Positions 26,280-35,344 of a stretch of 64,000 nucleotides of DNA are shown piece after piece (position 1 is the first letter of the stretch; each line of letters opens with the position of its first letter). The stretch is taken from positions 1 to 64,000 of the forward strand of contig JABITN010000127.1 in NCBI GenBank assembly GCA_018700525.1, in the 5' to 3' direction. Source of the stretch: Opitutales bacterium. GTDB lineage: Bacteria > Verrucomicrobiota > Verrucomicrobiia > Opitutales > Opitutaceae. The notes below the pieces were generated by a model. That model saw nothing but the letters and a program-made list of their open reading frames with translations. It had not been told where the DNA came from and made no database searches. The position numbers and the translations under genes were made by a program.

Positions 26280-26597
26280 ATGATAACGCTTACTGAAAAC
26301 GCGGCATTAAAGGTGAAAAGCCTCCAGGAGGAGAATGGCGAAGACGGCAAATCGCTTCGTATCTTCGTTGAATCCGGAGGATGCTCGGGTTTTCAGTATG
26401 GAATGTCCTTCGATGAAAAAAAGGAGGGTGATAAAGCGTTGGAGAGTGCTGGCGTTTCGTTTTTGATGGACGATGTCAGTATCGCTTACATGGAAGGCAG
26501 CGAGATTGATTTCGACGATGGCCTGCAGGGTAAAGGATTCGAAATCAAGAATCCGAACGCCGAGAGTACTTGTGGCTGCGGAAAATCGTTTAACTAA
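26280..26597 (+). CDS. IscA/ErpA-type iron-sulfur carrier
   Basis: A-type carrier that accepts an Fe-S cluster or iron and passes it to target proteins. 105 residues. The three ligand cysteines are C35 (GGCSGFQYGM), C98 and C100 (STCGCGKSF), with the family spacing. It stands alone between rpoN (divergent) and menG (convergent), so it is not part of an isc or suf operon here. The nearby Fe-S enzymes (sulfite reductase and partner) are plausible clients, but that is inference. Confidence 0.93.
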   Translation: MITLTENAALKVKSLQEENGEDGKSLRIFVESGGCSGFQYGMSFDEKKEGDKALESAGVSFLMDDVSIAYMEGSEIDFDDGLQGKGFEIKNPNAESTCGCGKSFN

Positions 26598-26694
26598 ACT
26601 CGCTTACGCGTGACAGGAATGCAGATCGTGCTTTGGTGCATCGGTCGGTTGCCGAGATGGAAAGACGGCTATTTTCGGTTTAAGCGACAGTCTC

Positions 26695-27390
26695 TTAGGT
26701 TTTGCCGATGTGTAGAGCTACACTGCCGAGGGCCATGGGAATAGCGATAATATCGCGGAAACCGGCGTTCTTGAGCTCTTGAGTGATACCTGCGTGGTCG
26801 GGGAAGGATTCGATCGAGTCGCTCAAGTATTGATAGGCAGCGAAGTCTCCGGTAACGATGTTGGCGAGAACGGGGAGTAGGCGCTTCAAATAGAAGTAGT
26901 AGAAAGGGCGGTAGAGAGGGTGAGGTTGGGAGAATTCGAGTATGAAGAGATGACCGGATCCGGCTTTGAGAACACGCTTCATTTCGAGCAGGCCTTTGTG
27001 GCGATTTTCGAGGTTTCGATAGCCGAATGAAATGGTTATGGCGTCCGCCGTCTCGGTTTTGAGGGGGAGGTCGAGGACGTCGCCAATCCCGAATTGGATA
27101 TCGGAACGATCGAGAGCGTCTTGCTTACGCTTGGCTTCTACGATCATGGGGCCGCAGAAATCGAGCCCTTGGATGGTTGTGCTCTGCGGAAGGCCTTCGC
27201 GAAGGGCGAAAGCGACGTCGCCGCTTCCAGTCGCCAGGTCTATTACGGTTTTCGGTGATCGATAGTAGACTTCGTCAACGAGACGATTGCGCCATATTCG
27301 ATCGATGCCGAAGCTGAGCATGCGGTTGGCTACATCGTATCGCGATGCGATGCGAGCGAACATCGAATTCACTTTTGAAGCGTCGGGCAT
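26695..27390 (-). CDS. ubiE: Demethylmenaquinone/ubiquinone methyltransferase
   Basis: Transfers a methyl group from SAM in the last step of menaquinone (and, in some bacteria, ubiquinone) synthesis. 231 residues. NSMFARIASRYDVANRMLS and LATGSGDVAF are the first family signature and SAM motif I. ITISFGYRNLENRHKGLLEM is the second signature, and LEFSQP follows. It begins 12 bases after the stop of the ClpX-like gene, so the two are probably cotranscribed, without an obvious functional link. Confidence 0.95.
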   Translation of the reverse strand: MPDASKVNSMFARIASRYDVANRMLSFGIDRIWRNRLVDEVYYRSPKTVIDLATGSGDVAFALREGLPQSTTIQGLDFCGPMIVEAKRKQDALDRSDIQFGIGDVLDLPLKTETADAITISFGYRNLENRHKGLLEMKRVLKAGSGHLFILEFSQPHPLYRPFYYFYLKRLLPVLANIVTGDFAAYQYLSDSIESFPDHAGITQELKNAGFRDIIAIPMALGSVALHIGKT

Positions 27391-27402
27391 GAGAAACGTG
27401 GC

Positions 27403-29013
27403 TTAGGATTCTTTATTCTCGTTGGGCCGGTAGCTTTTGACCACCCAGTCGGAGAGTTCCTTTTCCGCGTTCTTTACTGCGGATTCGGTGATTGGAAATA
27501 TCGTTTGGCCTGTGTTGCGGGAAATGAGAGTTAGGCCGTGGTGGAAATCGCGGAATTTTTGTTCGCAGAGAGCACGGATCGTTTTGTCTAGATCGAGGCT
27601 TTCTTTGACCAGGGCAATCGCCGCGTCGTCGTCGAAGTTGAGAGTGAATCCGTATTGAGCTTCGAAGCGCCGAGTGTATGTGGTGACCTCCTTTAGGAGT
27701 ACAGAGCGTTGCTCGGAAATGTTTTCGCGCAGCAATTGTTTGAGATCGCTTGCCGGATCATCGACGGTGCTTTCCTTGAGTTCGAATCGCTTGATGCCGG
27801 TGGAGGGGAGTTCGAATTTGTAGTCTCGTAATACGCGTTCGAGAATAGTCATAAGACCGCGAGCTCCGATCTTTTCTTTGTGAGCTTTTTTTGAAATGCT
27901 CTGTAGGGCTCCTTTGGTTACATCGAATTTGATGTTGTATCCGTCGAAGTCGGCCAGATATTGGGCGAGGATACTGCCTTCCGAGGAAGTAAGGATTTGC
28001 AGTAGATCGTCGGGGAGCAAGTGCTGGCAGGCTACGCGAACGGGTAGGCGGCCGATGAATTCAGGCTCGAATCCGTAGTCGATGAAGTCTCGAGTTTCGA
28101 CTTTGCTGAGGAACTCGTCGCCGTCTTCCTCCTTGTTCGAGCGAGGAGCCCCGAATCCTAGGGGCGAGGTTGTGAGGCGTTTCTTGACGGATTCGCCGAG
28201 TTTGCCGAAGGCGCCGCTGACGATGAAGAGGATGTGGCGGGTGTTTAGCGTTTTTTTGCGAGCTTTACCGGATTGCTGAAAATCCATCATGGCTTGCATT
28301 TGGCCGAGGAGGTCAGTTTGGCTCTGGAGGTTGACGTCGGTTTCCTCCATTAGCTTGAGCAAATTTATCTGTACCCCTCTTCCGGATACGTCTTTCCCGC
28401 CTTCGGTTTTGTTGGCGATTTTGTCGATTTCATCGATGTAGATAATTCCGTATTGAGCGAGTTTTTCGTCGCCATTGGCGTTTTTGACTAGGTCGCGAAC
28501 AAGGTCGTCGACATCGCCGCCAACGTAGCCGGTTTCGGAAAACTTCGTGGCGTCGGCTTTTACGAAAGGGACGCCAATCAGTTTCGCAACGTTTCGCATC
28601 AAATAGGTTTTCCCGACCCCTGTCGGTCCGAGGACTATAATGTTTTGCTTGGCATAGTCGCGGTCTTTGATTTCCGGATTTTCAAGGCAGCGGCGGACAT
28701 GGTTGTAATGATCGCAGATCGCGACGGAAATGACTTTCTTGGCTTCGCGTTGTTGGATGACGAATCGGTCGAGGTAGTCGCGGATTTCTTTTGGTTTGAG
28801 GTTGAATCCTTGTATGCTACGCAAAATTTCCGCTCGTTCGTCGTCGTCTTCGGCAGGATCCTCCGGGTCGGGAGAACCGGTTTTGGCCGTGGCTCCGCTT
28901 TCGGGGTTAACCCCGCCGCCCATAGGGAAAAAGGCATTTCCATGGTTAAAAACCTGATCCAGATTCTTCTTCAGCTCTTCCATAGGGTCTTTCGGCTCCT
29001 TCTCTTGGCTCAT
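27403..29013 (-). CDS. ClpX-like AAA+ ATPase
   Basis: AAA+ unfoldase of the ClpX/HslU group, about 537 residues, longer than ordinary ClpX (about 420). Walker A is LGPTGVGKTYL, Walker B IIYIDEIDKIA, with FSETGYVGGDVDDLV, the arginine-finger region FIGRLPVRV and sensor 2 GARGLM. The N-terminal zinc-finger of ClpX is absent and replaced by an acidic, low-complexity stretch (DPEDPAEDDDERAE). About 120 residues extend beyond the usual C-terminus. No clpP is adjacent, so a role outside ClpXP is possible. The start is uncertain: ATG 29013 (MSQEKEPKD) and 29031 are both in frame without a clear ribosome binding site. Confidence 0.88.
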   Translation of the reverse strand: MSQEKEPKDPMEELKKNLDQVFNHGNAFFPMGGGVNPESGATAKTGSPDPEDPAEDDDERAEILRSIQGFNLKPKEIRDYLDRFVIQQREAKKVISVAICDHYNHVRRCLENPEIKDRDYAKQNIIVLGPTGVGKTYLMRNVAKLIGVPFVKADATKFSETGYVGGDVDDLVRDLVKNANGDEKLAQYGIIYIDEIDKIANKTEGGKDVSGRGVQINLLKLMEETDVNLQSQTDLLGQMQAMMDFQQSGKARKKTLNTRHILFIVSGAFGKLGESVKKRLTTSPLGFGAPRSNKEEDGDEFLSKVETRDFIDYGFEPEFIGRLPVRVACQHLLPDDLLQILTSSEGSILAQYLADFDGYNIKFDVTKGALQSISKKAHKEKIGARGLMTILERVLRDYKFELPSTGIKRFELKESTVDDPASDLKQLLRENISEQRSVLLKEVTTYTRRFEAQYGFTLNFDDDAAIALVKESLDLDKTIRALCEQKFRDFHHGLTLISRNTGQTIFPITESAVKNAEKELSDWVVKSYRPNENKES

Positions 29014-29113
29014 AGGCGTGGGAAATTGCATGGCTTTGAGGTTGACGCAACCTAAAGTGTGAAAGTAAGTTAGCAATGATTCTACACCGATAACATCCTT
29101 ACCAGTTCCCCTC

Positions 29114-29425
29114 ATGTCCAATAATCTCACAAAGCGCGACATCGTCCTAAAGATTTTCGAAAAGACGAAAGATGTTCCCCAGAGCAAAATCCAAGAAACG
29201 GTACAGATGACTCTTGATATCGTATTGGACGCGTTGGCGGAAGGCAGAAACGTAGAATTACGCAATTTTGGCGTATTCGAAGTGCAGAAGCGCAAGGCGC
29301 GTGTCGGCCGCAATCCAAACCGACCGGAGACCGACGTTGTGATTCCGACGCGAGCGGTGGTCAAGTTCAAGGCGGGCAAAGTGCTCAAGGCCAAGATTAA
29401 GGATATCAATTTGGAAATGCTGTAG
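29114..29425 (+). CDS. HU/IHF-family DNA-binding protein
   Basis: Small nucleoid protein that bends DNA. 103 residues. The N-terminal helical dimer domain (LTKRDIVLKIFEKTKD) is followed by VELRNFGVFEVQKRKARVGRNP, which contains the GRNP motif at the start of the DNA-binding arm, and by PTRAVVKFKAGKVLK. Sequence does not separate HU from IHF reliably. It is divergent from the ClpX-like gene and ends at a clear terminator. Confidence 0.95.
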   Translation: MSNNLTKRDIVLKIFEKTKDVPQSKIQETVQMTLDIVLDALAEGRNVELRNFGVFEVQKRKARVGRNPNRPETDVVIPTRAVVKFKAGKVLKAKIKDINLEML

Positions 29426-29479
29426 GCGGATCTCTGAAAGACTTCCTCAAGAGAGCTCGAATCCTTGACACACGGAACA

Positions 29480-29501
29480 GGCGGCATATGCCGCCTTTTT
29501 T
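29480..29501 (+). terminator. Terminator after the HU-like gene
   Basis: A 16-base palindrome (ggcggcatatgccgcc, 29480-29495) followed by six T, 15 bases before the hisS start. Confidence 0.9.
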
Positions 29502-29515
29502 GTTAGCGAAACACG

Positions 29516-30838
29516 ATGTCGAATTTTAAATCACTGCCTGGCTTCCGCGAGTTCTATCCGGAGGCATTTGCGGAGCGCCGCTTTCTTTTTCAAGTATGGC
29601 GTCAAGTTGCCCGCCGTTTTGGCTTTCAGGAGTTCGATGGACCGGTTCTCGAGTCCCTCGAATTGTTCAAGGCCAAGTCGGGCGACGAAATCGAGTCACA
29701 GCTTTTTTGTTTCGAGGACAAGGGCGGTCGCGAGATTTCGCTGCGGCCGGAGCTGACTCCAACGTTGGCCCGCATGGTGGCCGCTAAGGGGAATGCGTTA
29801 AAGCGTCCGATAAAATGGTTCAGCATTGGCGACAATTTTCGCTACGAGCGAATGCAGAAAGGGCGTTTACGCTGTTTTACTCAGCTCAATGCGGATATTT
29901 TGGGCGAAGCAGGTCCGGCGGCGGAATTAGAATTGATATCGCTTTTGATCCAGCTGATCCAGGGATTTGGTCTGGGAAAGGAAGACTTTTTCATTCGGCT
30001 GAGCGACCGGAATTTGTGGATGCTTTATTTGGAGGCTCAAGGTTTTGAATCGGAAACTTCGAAAATCTTGGAGATCGTGGATAAGTGGGAACGCATGCCT
30101 GATGAAGTTGCTTGCGAGAAGCTATCGGCGATTGCTGGAGACCGGGGCGAGGCGTTGCAGGCTTCGATCGGCGGGTTTTTGAAAGTGAGCAATCTGGCGG
30201 AACTTTCGAATGCTTTTAAGACTGTTTCAGGAGGAGCGGACATGGGCGAGGCGTTGCAGGCGCGGATTGACGATTGGTCGACGTTACTGGATGGTTTCGA
30301 CGCTATGGGATTGTCGGGTTTTGTGGAAATGGATCTGAGTATCGTTCGAGGTTTGGCGTATTATACGGGTTTCGTGTTCGAGGCTTTTGATCGGGCTAAG
30401 TCGAACCGGGCAATCGCGGGAGGCGGGCGTTACAATAATCTAATCAAAAAAATGGGCGGTCCGGATATGCCGGCGGTCGGCTTCGGAATGGGGGATGTCG
30501 TTTTGGCTGATGTTTTGAAGGAGCGAGGTATTATGCCGAAGTTTGTCGATACGATAGATGCCTACATGGTTATTGGCGGTGAAGCGGAGAGAGCAGTTGC
30601 TTTGGCTGATGCGAATGCGTTGCGGCAGTCAGGGTTTTCAGTGGACTACCCGTTAAAAACGTCGGGATTTGGGAAGCAGTTCAAGATGGCAAGCGCTTCT
30701 GGGGCACGCGTGGCGTTGATCTATGGTTCGGAAGAATTGGAGAAGGGCGTAGTCAAGCTGCGCGACATGACCGATCGGAGCGAAGAGGAAGTGCCTCGGG
30801 AGCGCTTGATTTTGGCTCTGCGCGATCGACTGAGGTAG
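29516..30838 (+). CDS. hisS: Histidyl-tRNA synthetase
   Basis: Class II synthetase charging tRNA-His. 440 residues. Motif 2 is FRYERMQKGRLRCFTQ and motif 3 is AGGGRYNNL with GFGMGDVVL. The histidine-binding segment reads VRGLAYYTGFVFE, with A where RGLDYYTG is common, a variant seen in a divergent set of bacterial enzymes. A C-terminal anticodon-binding domain (SGFSVDYPLKTSGFGKQFKMA) is present, so this is a synthetase rather than the HisZ regulatory paralogue, which lacks that domain. No tRNA-His gene is nearby to check its discriminator base. Confidence 0.9.
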   Translation: MSNFKSLPGFREFYPEAFAERRFLFQVWRQVARRFGFQEFDGPVLESLELFKAKSGDEIESQLFCFEDKGGREISLRPELTPTLARMVAAKGNALKRPIKWFSIGDNFRYERMQKGRLRCFTQLNADILGEAGPAAELELISLLIQLIQGFGLGKEDFFIRLSDRNLWMLYLEAQGFESETSKILEIVDKWERMPDEVACEKLSAIAGDRGEALQASIGGFLKVSNLAELSNAFKTVSGGADMGEALQARIDDWSTLLDGFDAMGLSGFVEMDLSIVRGLAYYTGFVFEAFDRAKSNRAIAGGGRYNNLIKKMGGPDMPAVGFGMGDVVLADVLKERGIMPKFVDTIDAYMVIGGEAERAVALADANALRQSGFSVDYPLKTSGFGKQFKMASASGARVALIYGSEELEKGVVKLRDMTDRSEEEVPRERLILALRDRLR

Positions 30839-30848
30839 GCTTTTGGGG

Positions 30849-31655
30849 ATGCAAAGGGATCGAACCAAAGTTATAAATCCGTTTAATGGGGTTTTGGCCT
30901 TGGTCGTTGGTTGTGTCATCTTTTTCGTTATATTCGGACGACAGGCAGCTGAGCGGATGTTTTTTCAACCGCCTTCGACGATTTACGAGCTAGACGAGTC
31001 GTTTCTAACCGTCGAGTCGGAGGTTGGCGTGAAGGTGAATGTATTTTGGGCTGAGGGTTCGGGGGATGGGTGGACGGTATTCTATTTTTATGGGAGTGAT
31101 GAGGATATTGGTTTGGCGATGCCTCGTTTGCGTTCCTACCAGCTCAAAGGCTTCAATGTCGTTTGCTTCGATTATCGCGGTTACGGCCATACGGCGGGGA
31201 AGCCGTCCGAGCCGGTCTTGTATAGCGACGCGGAAGCGGTCTACGATTATATCATAGAAGCAAAGGGAGTTCCGGAATCGAAGATTACCCTACACGGTCG
31301 TTCGCTTGGCGCGGCTTTGGCGATCGAGTTGGCAACACGTCGTTCTCCGGCTCGATTGATCGTCGAGTCGACTTTTCGAAGCGCCTACAGGGCGGTTTTG
31401 CCATTGAATTGGGTTCCGGGGGATTCGTTTGAGAATGAGAAAAAAGCGGAAAAGACGAACTGTCCGGTTCTATTGATCCATGGGGATGAGGATGCGATGT
31501 TCGATGTGGGGAATAGTTTGGTTCTTCAGGAGGCGTTCGGAGAGGATCGAGCCATGCTTTATCGGGTAGCCGGGGCGGGGCATCGAAATGTCGCCGAACA
31601 GAGCGGCGTGGCTTATTGGAGAACCGTTGAGCAGTTCATTCGCGGGCCTAAATAG
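30849..31655 (+). CDS. Membrane-anchored alpha/beta hydrolase
   Basis: About 268 residues. An N-terminal membrane segment (GVLALVVGCVIFFVIFG) precedes an alpha/beta hydrolase domain of the serine aminopeptidase/ABHD type. The nucleophile is in LHGRSLGAAL (GxSxG), the acid in LIHGDEDAMF and the histidine in AGAGHRN. AGGTAGG lies nine bases before ATG 30849. Substrate unknown. It follows hisS after ten bases and may be cotranscribed. Confidence 0.85.
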   Translation: MQRDRTKVINPFNGVLALVVGCVIFFVIFGRQAAERMFFQPPSTIYELDESFLTVESEVGVKVNVFWAEGSGDGWTVFYFYGSDEDIGLAMPRLRSYQLKGFNVVCFDYRGYGHTAGKPSEPVLYSDAEAVYDYIIEAKGVPESKITLHGRSLGAALAIELATRRSPARLIVESTFRSAYRAVLPLNWVPGDSFENEKKAEKTNCPVLLIHGDEDAMFDVGNSLVLQEAFGEDRAMLYRVAGAGHRNVAEQSGVAYWRTVEQFIRGPK

Positions 31656-31748
31656 GGGGGGTAGCCTGACTTTTAAGCGGGTGGGCTATGGCACCATTCG
31701 CTATTGCTTTTTATGTGGCATCACCTTTTATGGGGCCTCTTTTTTTAG

Positions 31749-33356
31749 ATGAAGATCCTAGTAGCCGACAAAATCTCTTCCACCGGAGTAGACTTTCTCA
31801 AAAGCCAAGATGGCTTTGAGGTAATCGAAATCTTTGACCTGCCCAAAGACGAGCGGGCGGTAAAGCTCATGGAGCATGCGCCAGAGATGTCAGGGATTAT
31901 CGTTAGAAGCGATTCTCGAATTACCAAGGAAGTGCTCGAAAACGCGCCGAAGCTCAAGGCTGTTGGTCGTGCGGGCGTTGGTGTCGATAATATCGATATT
32001 CCTGCGGCGACGGATCACGGTGTCGTTGTAATGAACACGCCGGGTGGCAATACGATTGCTACGGCTGAATTGACCTTCACGCATATGCTTTGCGGGGCCC
32101 GCCCGGTTCCTCAAGCGGCTGCGTCAATGGCCGCGGGACGGTGGGATCGGAAGGTCCTTGGAGGCAGTGAGTTGCTGAATAAAACTCTCGGCGTATGCGG
32201 CATGGGTCGCATCGGTGCGGAAGTGGCGAAGCGAGCGAAAGTTTTTGGAATGTCGATTGTGGCCTACGATCCTTTCTTGACGGAAGCTCGTGCGGAGGCG
32301 ATGGGTATCGAACAAGTAGAGCTCGAAACGCTTTTCGAACTTTCGGATTATATTACCGTTCACATGCCTTTGACCGATCAGACTAAGTACATGATCGACG
32401 AGGCGGCTTTCGCTAAGATGAAGGCCGGGGTTCGTATCTTCAATTGTGCTCGCGGCGGCATTATAAAGGAGTCGGCTTTGCTGGAGGCCTTGAATAGCGG
32501 TAAAGTGGCGACTGCCGGATTAGATGTTTACGAATCTGAGCCTCCTGCAGAGGATCACCCCCTGCGCAGTCACCCGAAGGTGAATTTGACGCCACATTTG
32601 GGCGCTTCGACCCAGGAAGCGCAAGAAAGCGTGGGTATCGAAATAGCGGAAGCGATAGCGGATGCGGTCCGCGATGGCGAGATTCGCAACGCAATTAATA
32701 TGCCGGCTTTGGATGCAACGACTCTGGGGAAAGTCGGTCCTTACTTGGACCTTTGCTCGAAGCTGGGTACTTTTGTTCAGCAACTGGCGTTGGATAAGAT
32801 CGAGAGCGTGAAGATCACGTATCTCGGAAAAATTGTCGATCTCGATGCGAACTCGCTCACGCGAGGCGTTTTGAAGGGGTTTCTGCAGAATATTTCAGGA
32901 AGCAACGTGAACTTCGTCAATGCGATGGTGTTGATCGAGCGTTTGGGCATTGGAGTAGAAGTTTCGAGTTCGAATGCGGAAACCGATTACACGGAACTGA
33001 TTCGCGTTGAAGCGAAATGCAGCAATGGTGAATCCGTATCGGCGGAAGGCACCTTGATGGGAAAGGGCAATACACCTCGTATTGTAACCATCAATGATCG
33101 CGAAGTGGAAGTGGACCCTTGTGGCTATCTGTTGATCATCGCTAACAGCGACGAGCTGGGAATAGTAGGTCAACTAGGCTCGATTATCGGCAAGGCGGGC
33201 GTGAATATCGCATCGATGTCTTTGAGTCGAAACGAAGTCGGCGGCATTGCTTTGAACGTCGCCGGGCTTGATAGTGCGTTGGACGATGCAGCGATGAAGG
33301 AAATCCTGTCGGTGAACGCTATCACTCAGGCTAAATTGGTGCACCTGGAGTGCTGA
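31749..33356 (+). CDS. serA: D-3-phosphoglycerate dehydrogenase
   Basis: First step of serine synthesis from 3-phosphoglycerate, NAD-dependent. 535 residues, the long type with an extra intervening domain and a C-terminal ACT domain (LLIIANSDELGIVGQLGSII) that usually senses serine. The NAD loop is GVCGMGRIGAEVAKRA. Catalytic residues lie in NCARGGIIKE (Arg), VYESEPP (Glu) and LTPHLGAST (His). It opens a rightward run with plsY, hom, lysC, thrC and cimA. Confidence 0.97.
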   Translation: MKILVADKISSTGVDFLKSQDGFEVIEIFDLPKDERAVKLMEHAPEMSGIIVRSDSRITKEVLENAPKLKAVGRAGVGVDNIDIPAATDHGVVVMNTPGGNTIATAELTFTHMLCGARPVPQAAASMAAGRWDRKVLGGSELLNKTLGVCGMGRIGAEVAKRAKVFGMSIVAYDPFLTEARAEAMGIEQVELETLFELSDYITVHMPLTDQTKYMIDEAAFAKMKAGVRIFNCARGGIIKESALLEALNSGKVATAGLDVYESEPPAEDHPLRSHPKVNLTPHLGASTQEAQESVGIEIAEAIADAVRDGEIRNAINMPALDATTLGKVGPYLDLCSKLGTFVQQLALDKIESVKITYLGKIVDLDANSLTRGVLKGFLQNISGSNVNFVNAMVLIERLGIGVEVSSSNAETDYTELIRVEAKCSNGESVSAEGTLMGKGNTPRIVTINDREVEVDPCGYLLIIANSDELGIVGQLGSIIGKAGVNIASMSLSRNEVGGIALNVAGLDSALDDAAMKEILSVNAITQAKLVHLEC

Positions 33357-33367
33357 TCTGAATACAC

Positions 33368-34003
33368 ATGTCTTTTGACGTCATAGCGGGATCGCTTTCA
33401 GCAGGATTGGGTTACCTTATTGGTTCTTTGTCGTTCGGCTACTGGATCGCGAAGGCCAATGGAGTCGACATTTTCGCAGTAGGTAGCAAGAGCCCTGGAG
33501 CGACTAATGTGAAGCGGTCGGTCGGCAAGGCTGCTGGAAACTGGGTGTTTGCTCTCGATTTCCTGAAAGGCTTGGTCGCAACGGGTTGGCCTATTTTAAT
33601 GTATTCGAATACTGGTTATTCGGATGCGTATGGCTTGATTGGCCTTTTCACTGCCGTGATTGGGCATTCGTTTTCGCTTTTCACTGGGTTTCGCGGCGGC
33701 AAGGGAGTGGCCGCTATGCTCGGGGGTGTCGTGGCTTTGATGCCGATAGCGGCGTTTCTCGGAATGGGTGTTTGGCTAGTCGTGTTTTACTCGACGCGTT
33801 ACGTGTCGGTGGCTTCGATCATTATGGCGATCAGCTTACCGGTATCGAATTATTTTTTGGATACGAGTAGCGCTCGGCAATGGGTGCCTGTTGCGTTGGC
33901 TCTCGTTGTGGTGTTAAGGCATAAGTCGAATATTAGCCGCCTGTTAAGGGGCGAAGAAAATCGTTTCGAAAAGAAGCAGGACGATTTGAGGGATTCAGAA
34001 TGA
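33368..34003 (+). CDS. plsY: Glycerol-3-phosphate acyltransferase (acyl-phosphate type)
   Basis: Inner-membrane enzyme that acylates glycerol-3-phosphate from acyl-phosphate, starting phospholipid synthesis. 211 residues, multi-spanning. The three cytoplasmic motifs are visible: GSLSFGYWIAK, GSKSPGATNVKRSVGK and HSFSLFTGFRGGKGVA. The stop overlaps the hom start (ATGA), so the membrane gene is embedded in an amino-acid operon. Confidence 0.95.
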   Translation: MSFDVIAGSLSAGLGYLIGSLSFGYWIAKANGVDIFAVGSKSPGATNVKRSVGKAAGNWVFALDFLKGLVATGWPILMYSNTGYSDAYGLIGLFTAVIGHSFSLFTGFRGGKGVAAMLGGVVALMPIAAFLGMGVWLVVFYSTRYVSVASIIMAISLPVSNYFLDTSSARQWVPVALALVVVLRHKSNISRLLRGEENRFEKKQDDLRDSE

Positions 34004-35325
34004 GCGAACGAATCATAAAGGTCGGTCTTTGCGGATTTGGAGTTGTTGGACAGGGCGTTTTCGATCACCTGGAGAGGAAACGATCGGTTTTGAGCGAACA
34101 ACTCGGAGCTGATATAATTGTATCCAGAATCGCGGTACGAACCCCAGGAAAAGCGCGGGATGTCGAAGTGGATGCTTCAATTGTGACGGATGATCCTCTC
34201 GCTGTAGCGATGGATCCGGAAGTTGATGTAGTTTGCGAATTGATGGGCGGAACGGGCCGTGCTCGCGAGGTGGTTCTCGCTGGATTGAAGGCAAGTAAGA
34301 TCGTTATAACTGCCAATAAAGCACTGCTGTGCGATTTTGGCGAAGAATTGCTTTCGGTTGCGCGTGAGCACGGGGGGCACTTGCTTTTCGAAGCGAGCGT
34401 TGCCGGCGGAATTCCGGTTATTAAGGCGATTCGGGAGGGCCTGGTTATCAACGATTTTTCAAGTATTTACGGGATTCTAAACGGGACCTGCAATTACATT
34501 TTGACTCGGATGACGAACGAAGGATTGAGCTATCCTGAGATTCTTGTGGAAGCGAAGGCTCTGGGGTACGCGGAAGCCGATGAAGCCTTGGATGTTGACG
34601 GAATTGACGCGGCCCATAAAGCGGTTGTACTAGCCTATCTTGCTCATGGGAAGTGGGTGGATTTCAAAGAAGTCCGTTTGCAGGGAATTACAGAGGTTTC
34701 GCAGGAAGATATTCAGTTCGCGAAGAACAATGGCTACGCGATTAAGCTAATCGCAGTGATTGATCGTGCGGCCAAAGGAAGTATCTTACGCGTATCCGTA
34801 TTGCCGACACTTGTATCGACTCAATGCTCCTTGGGACGAGTGGATGGTGTTTTCAATGCTATTTCGGTACATGGCGATGTGGTTGGGGAAACGGTTTACA
34901 TCGGTCCGGGAGCGGGTCGAGATGCGACGGCAAGTGCGGTGATTTCCGATGTTGTCGATGCGGTTAAACTTTTGATATTCGGCGGGCCAGAAGGGCGTTT
35001 TCCGTTTTTAGATCCGGCACCGCGAAATGGTTCTTCAATCACTATTGCGAGGGCTGAGGATATCGAATCGCGCTATTATCTGCGATTGGTCGTTCTGGAT
35101 CAACCAGGAGTTATGGCGCAGATTTCGTCGATTCTCGCCTCGCACGAAGTGAGCTTAGCGAGCGTATCGCAAAAAGAGGTTGGAGAGAACGCGGAGCGGG
35201 TTTCGTTAATAATCACGACGCATGTGACCACGGAAAATGCTATTGTAAATGCAGTTGCGAGTTTGACGGAATTGGAGAGCGTGGAAGAGAAGCCGTTTTA
35301 CATGCCGATCGGCAACTTTGCTTGA
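34000..35325 (+). CDS. hom: Homoserine dehydrogenase
   Basis: Reduces aspartate semialdehyde to homoserine at the branch to threonine and methionine. 441 residues. N-terminal NAD(P) loop GLCGFGVVGQGVFDHL, the signature GYAEADEALDVDGIDAAHK with catalytic acid and lysine, and a C-terminal ACT domain (LVVLDQPGVMAQISSILAS) for feedback by threonine. Translationally coupled to plsY and followed by lysC. Confidence 0.97.
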   Translation: MSERIIKVGLCGFGVVGQGVFDHLERKRSVLSEQLGADIIVSRIAVRTPGKARDVEVDASIVTDDPLAVAMDPEVDVVCELMGGTGRAREVVLAGLKASKIVITANKALLCDFGEELLSVAREHGGHLLFEASVAGGIPVIKAIREGLVINDFSSIYGILNGTCNYILTRMTNEGLSYPEILVEAKALGYAEADEALDVDGIDAAHKAVVLAYLAHGKWVDFKEVRLQGITEVSQEDIQFAKNNGYAIKLIAVIDRAAKGSILRVSVLPTLVSTQCSLGRVDGVFNAISVHGDVVGETVYIGPGAGRDATASAVISDVVDAVKLLIFGGPEGRFPFLDPAPRNGSSITIARAEDIESRYYLRLVVLDQPGVMAQISSILASHEVSLASVSQKEVGENAERVSLIITTHVTTENAIVNAVASLTELESVEEKPFYMPIGNFA

Positions 35326-35344
35326 TAAGGAGATTTCGACTGAG

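Noticed and set aside
29516-30838. HisZ regulatory subunit instead of hisS
   Set aside because: The C-terminal anticodon-binding domain is present and no ATP phosphoribosyltransferase gene is adjacent.
31690-31725. TGGCAC followed by TTGC upstream of serA as a sigma-54 promoter
   Set aside because: The gap between the two elements is nine bases instead of five, so the -24/-12 spacing is wrong even though rpoN is in the window.
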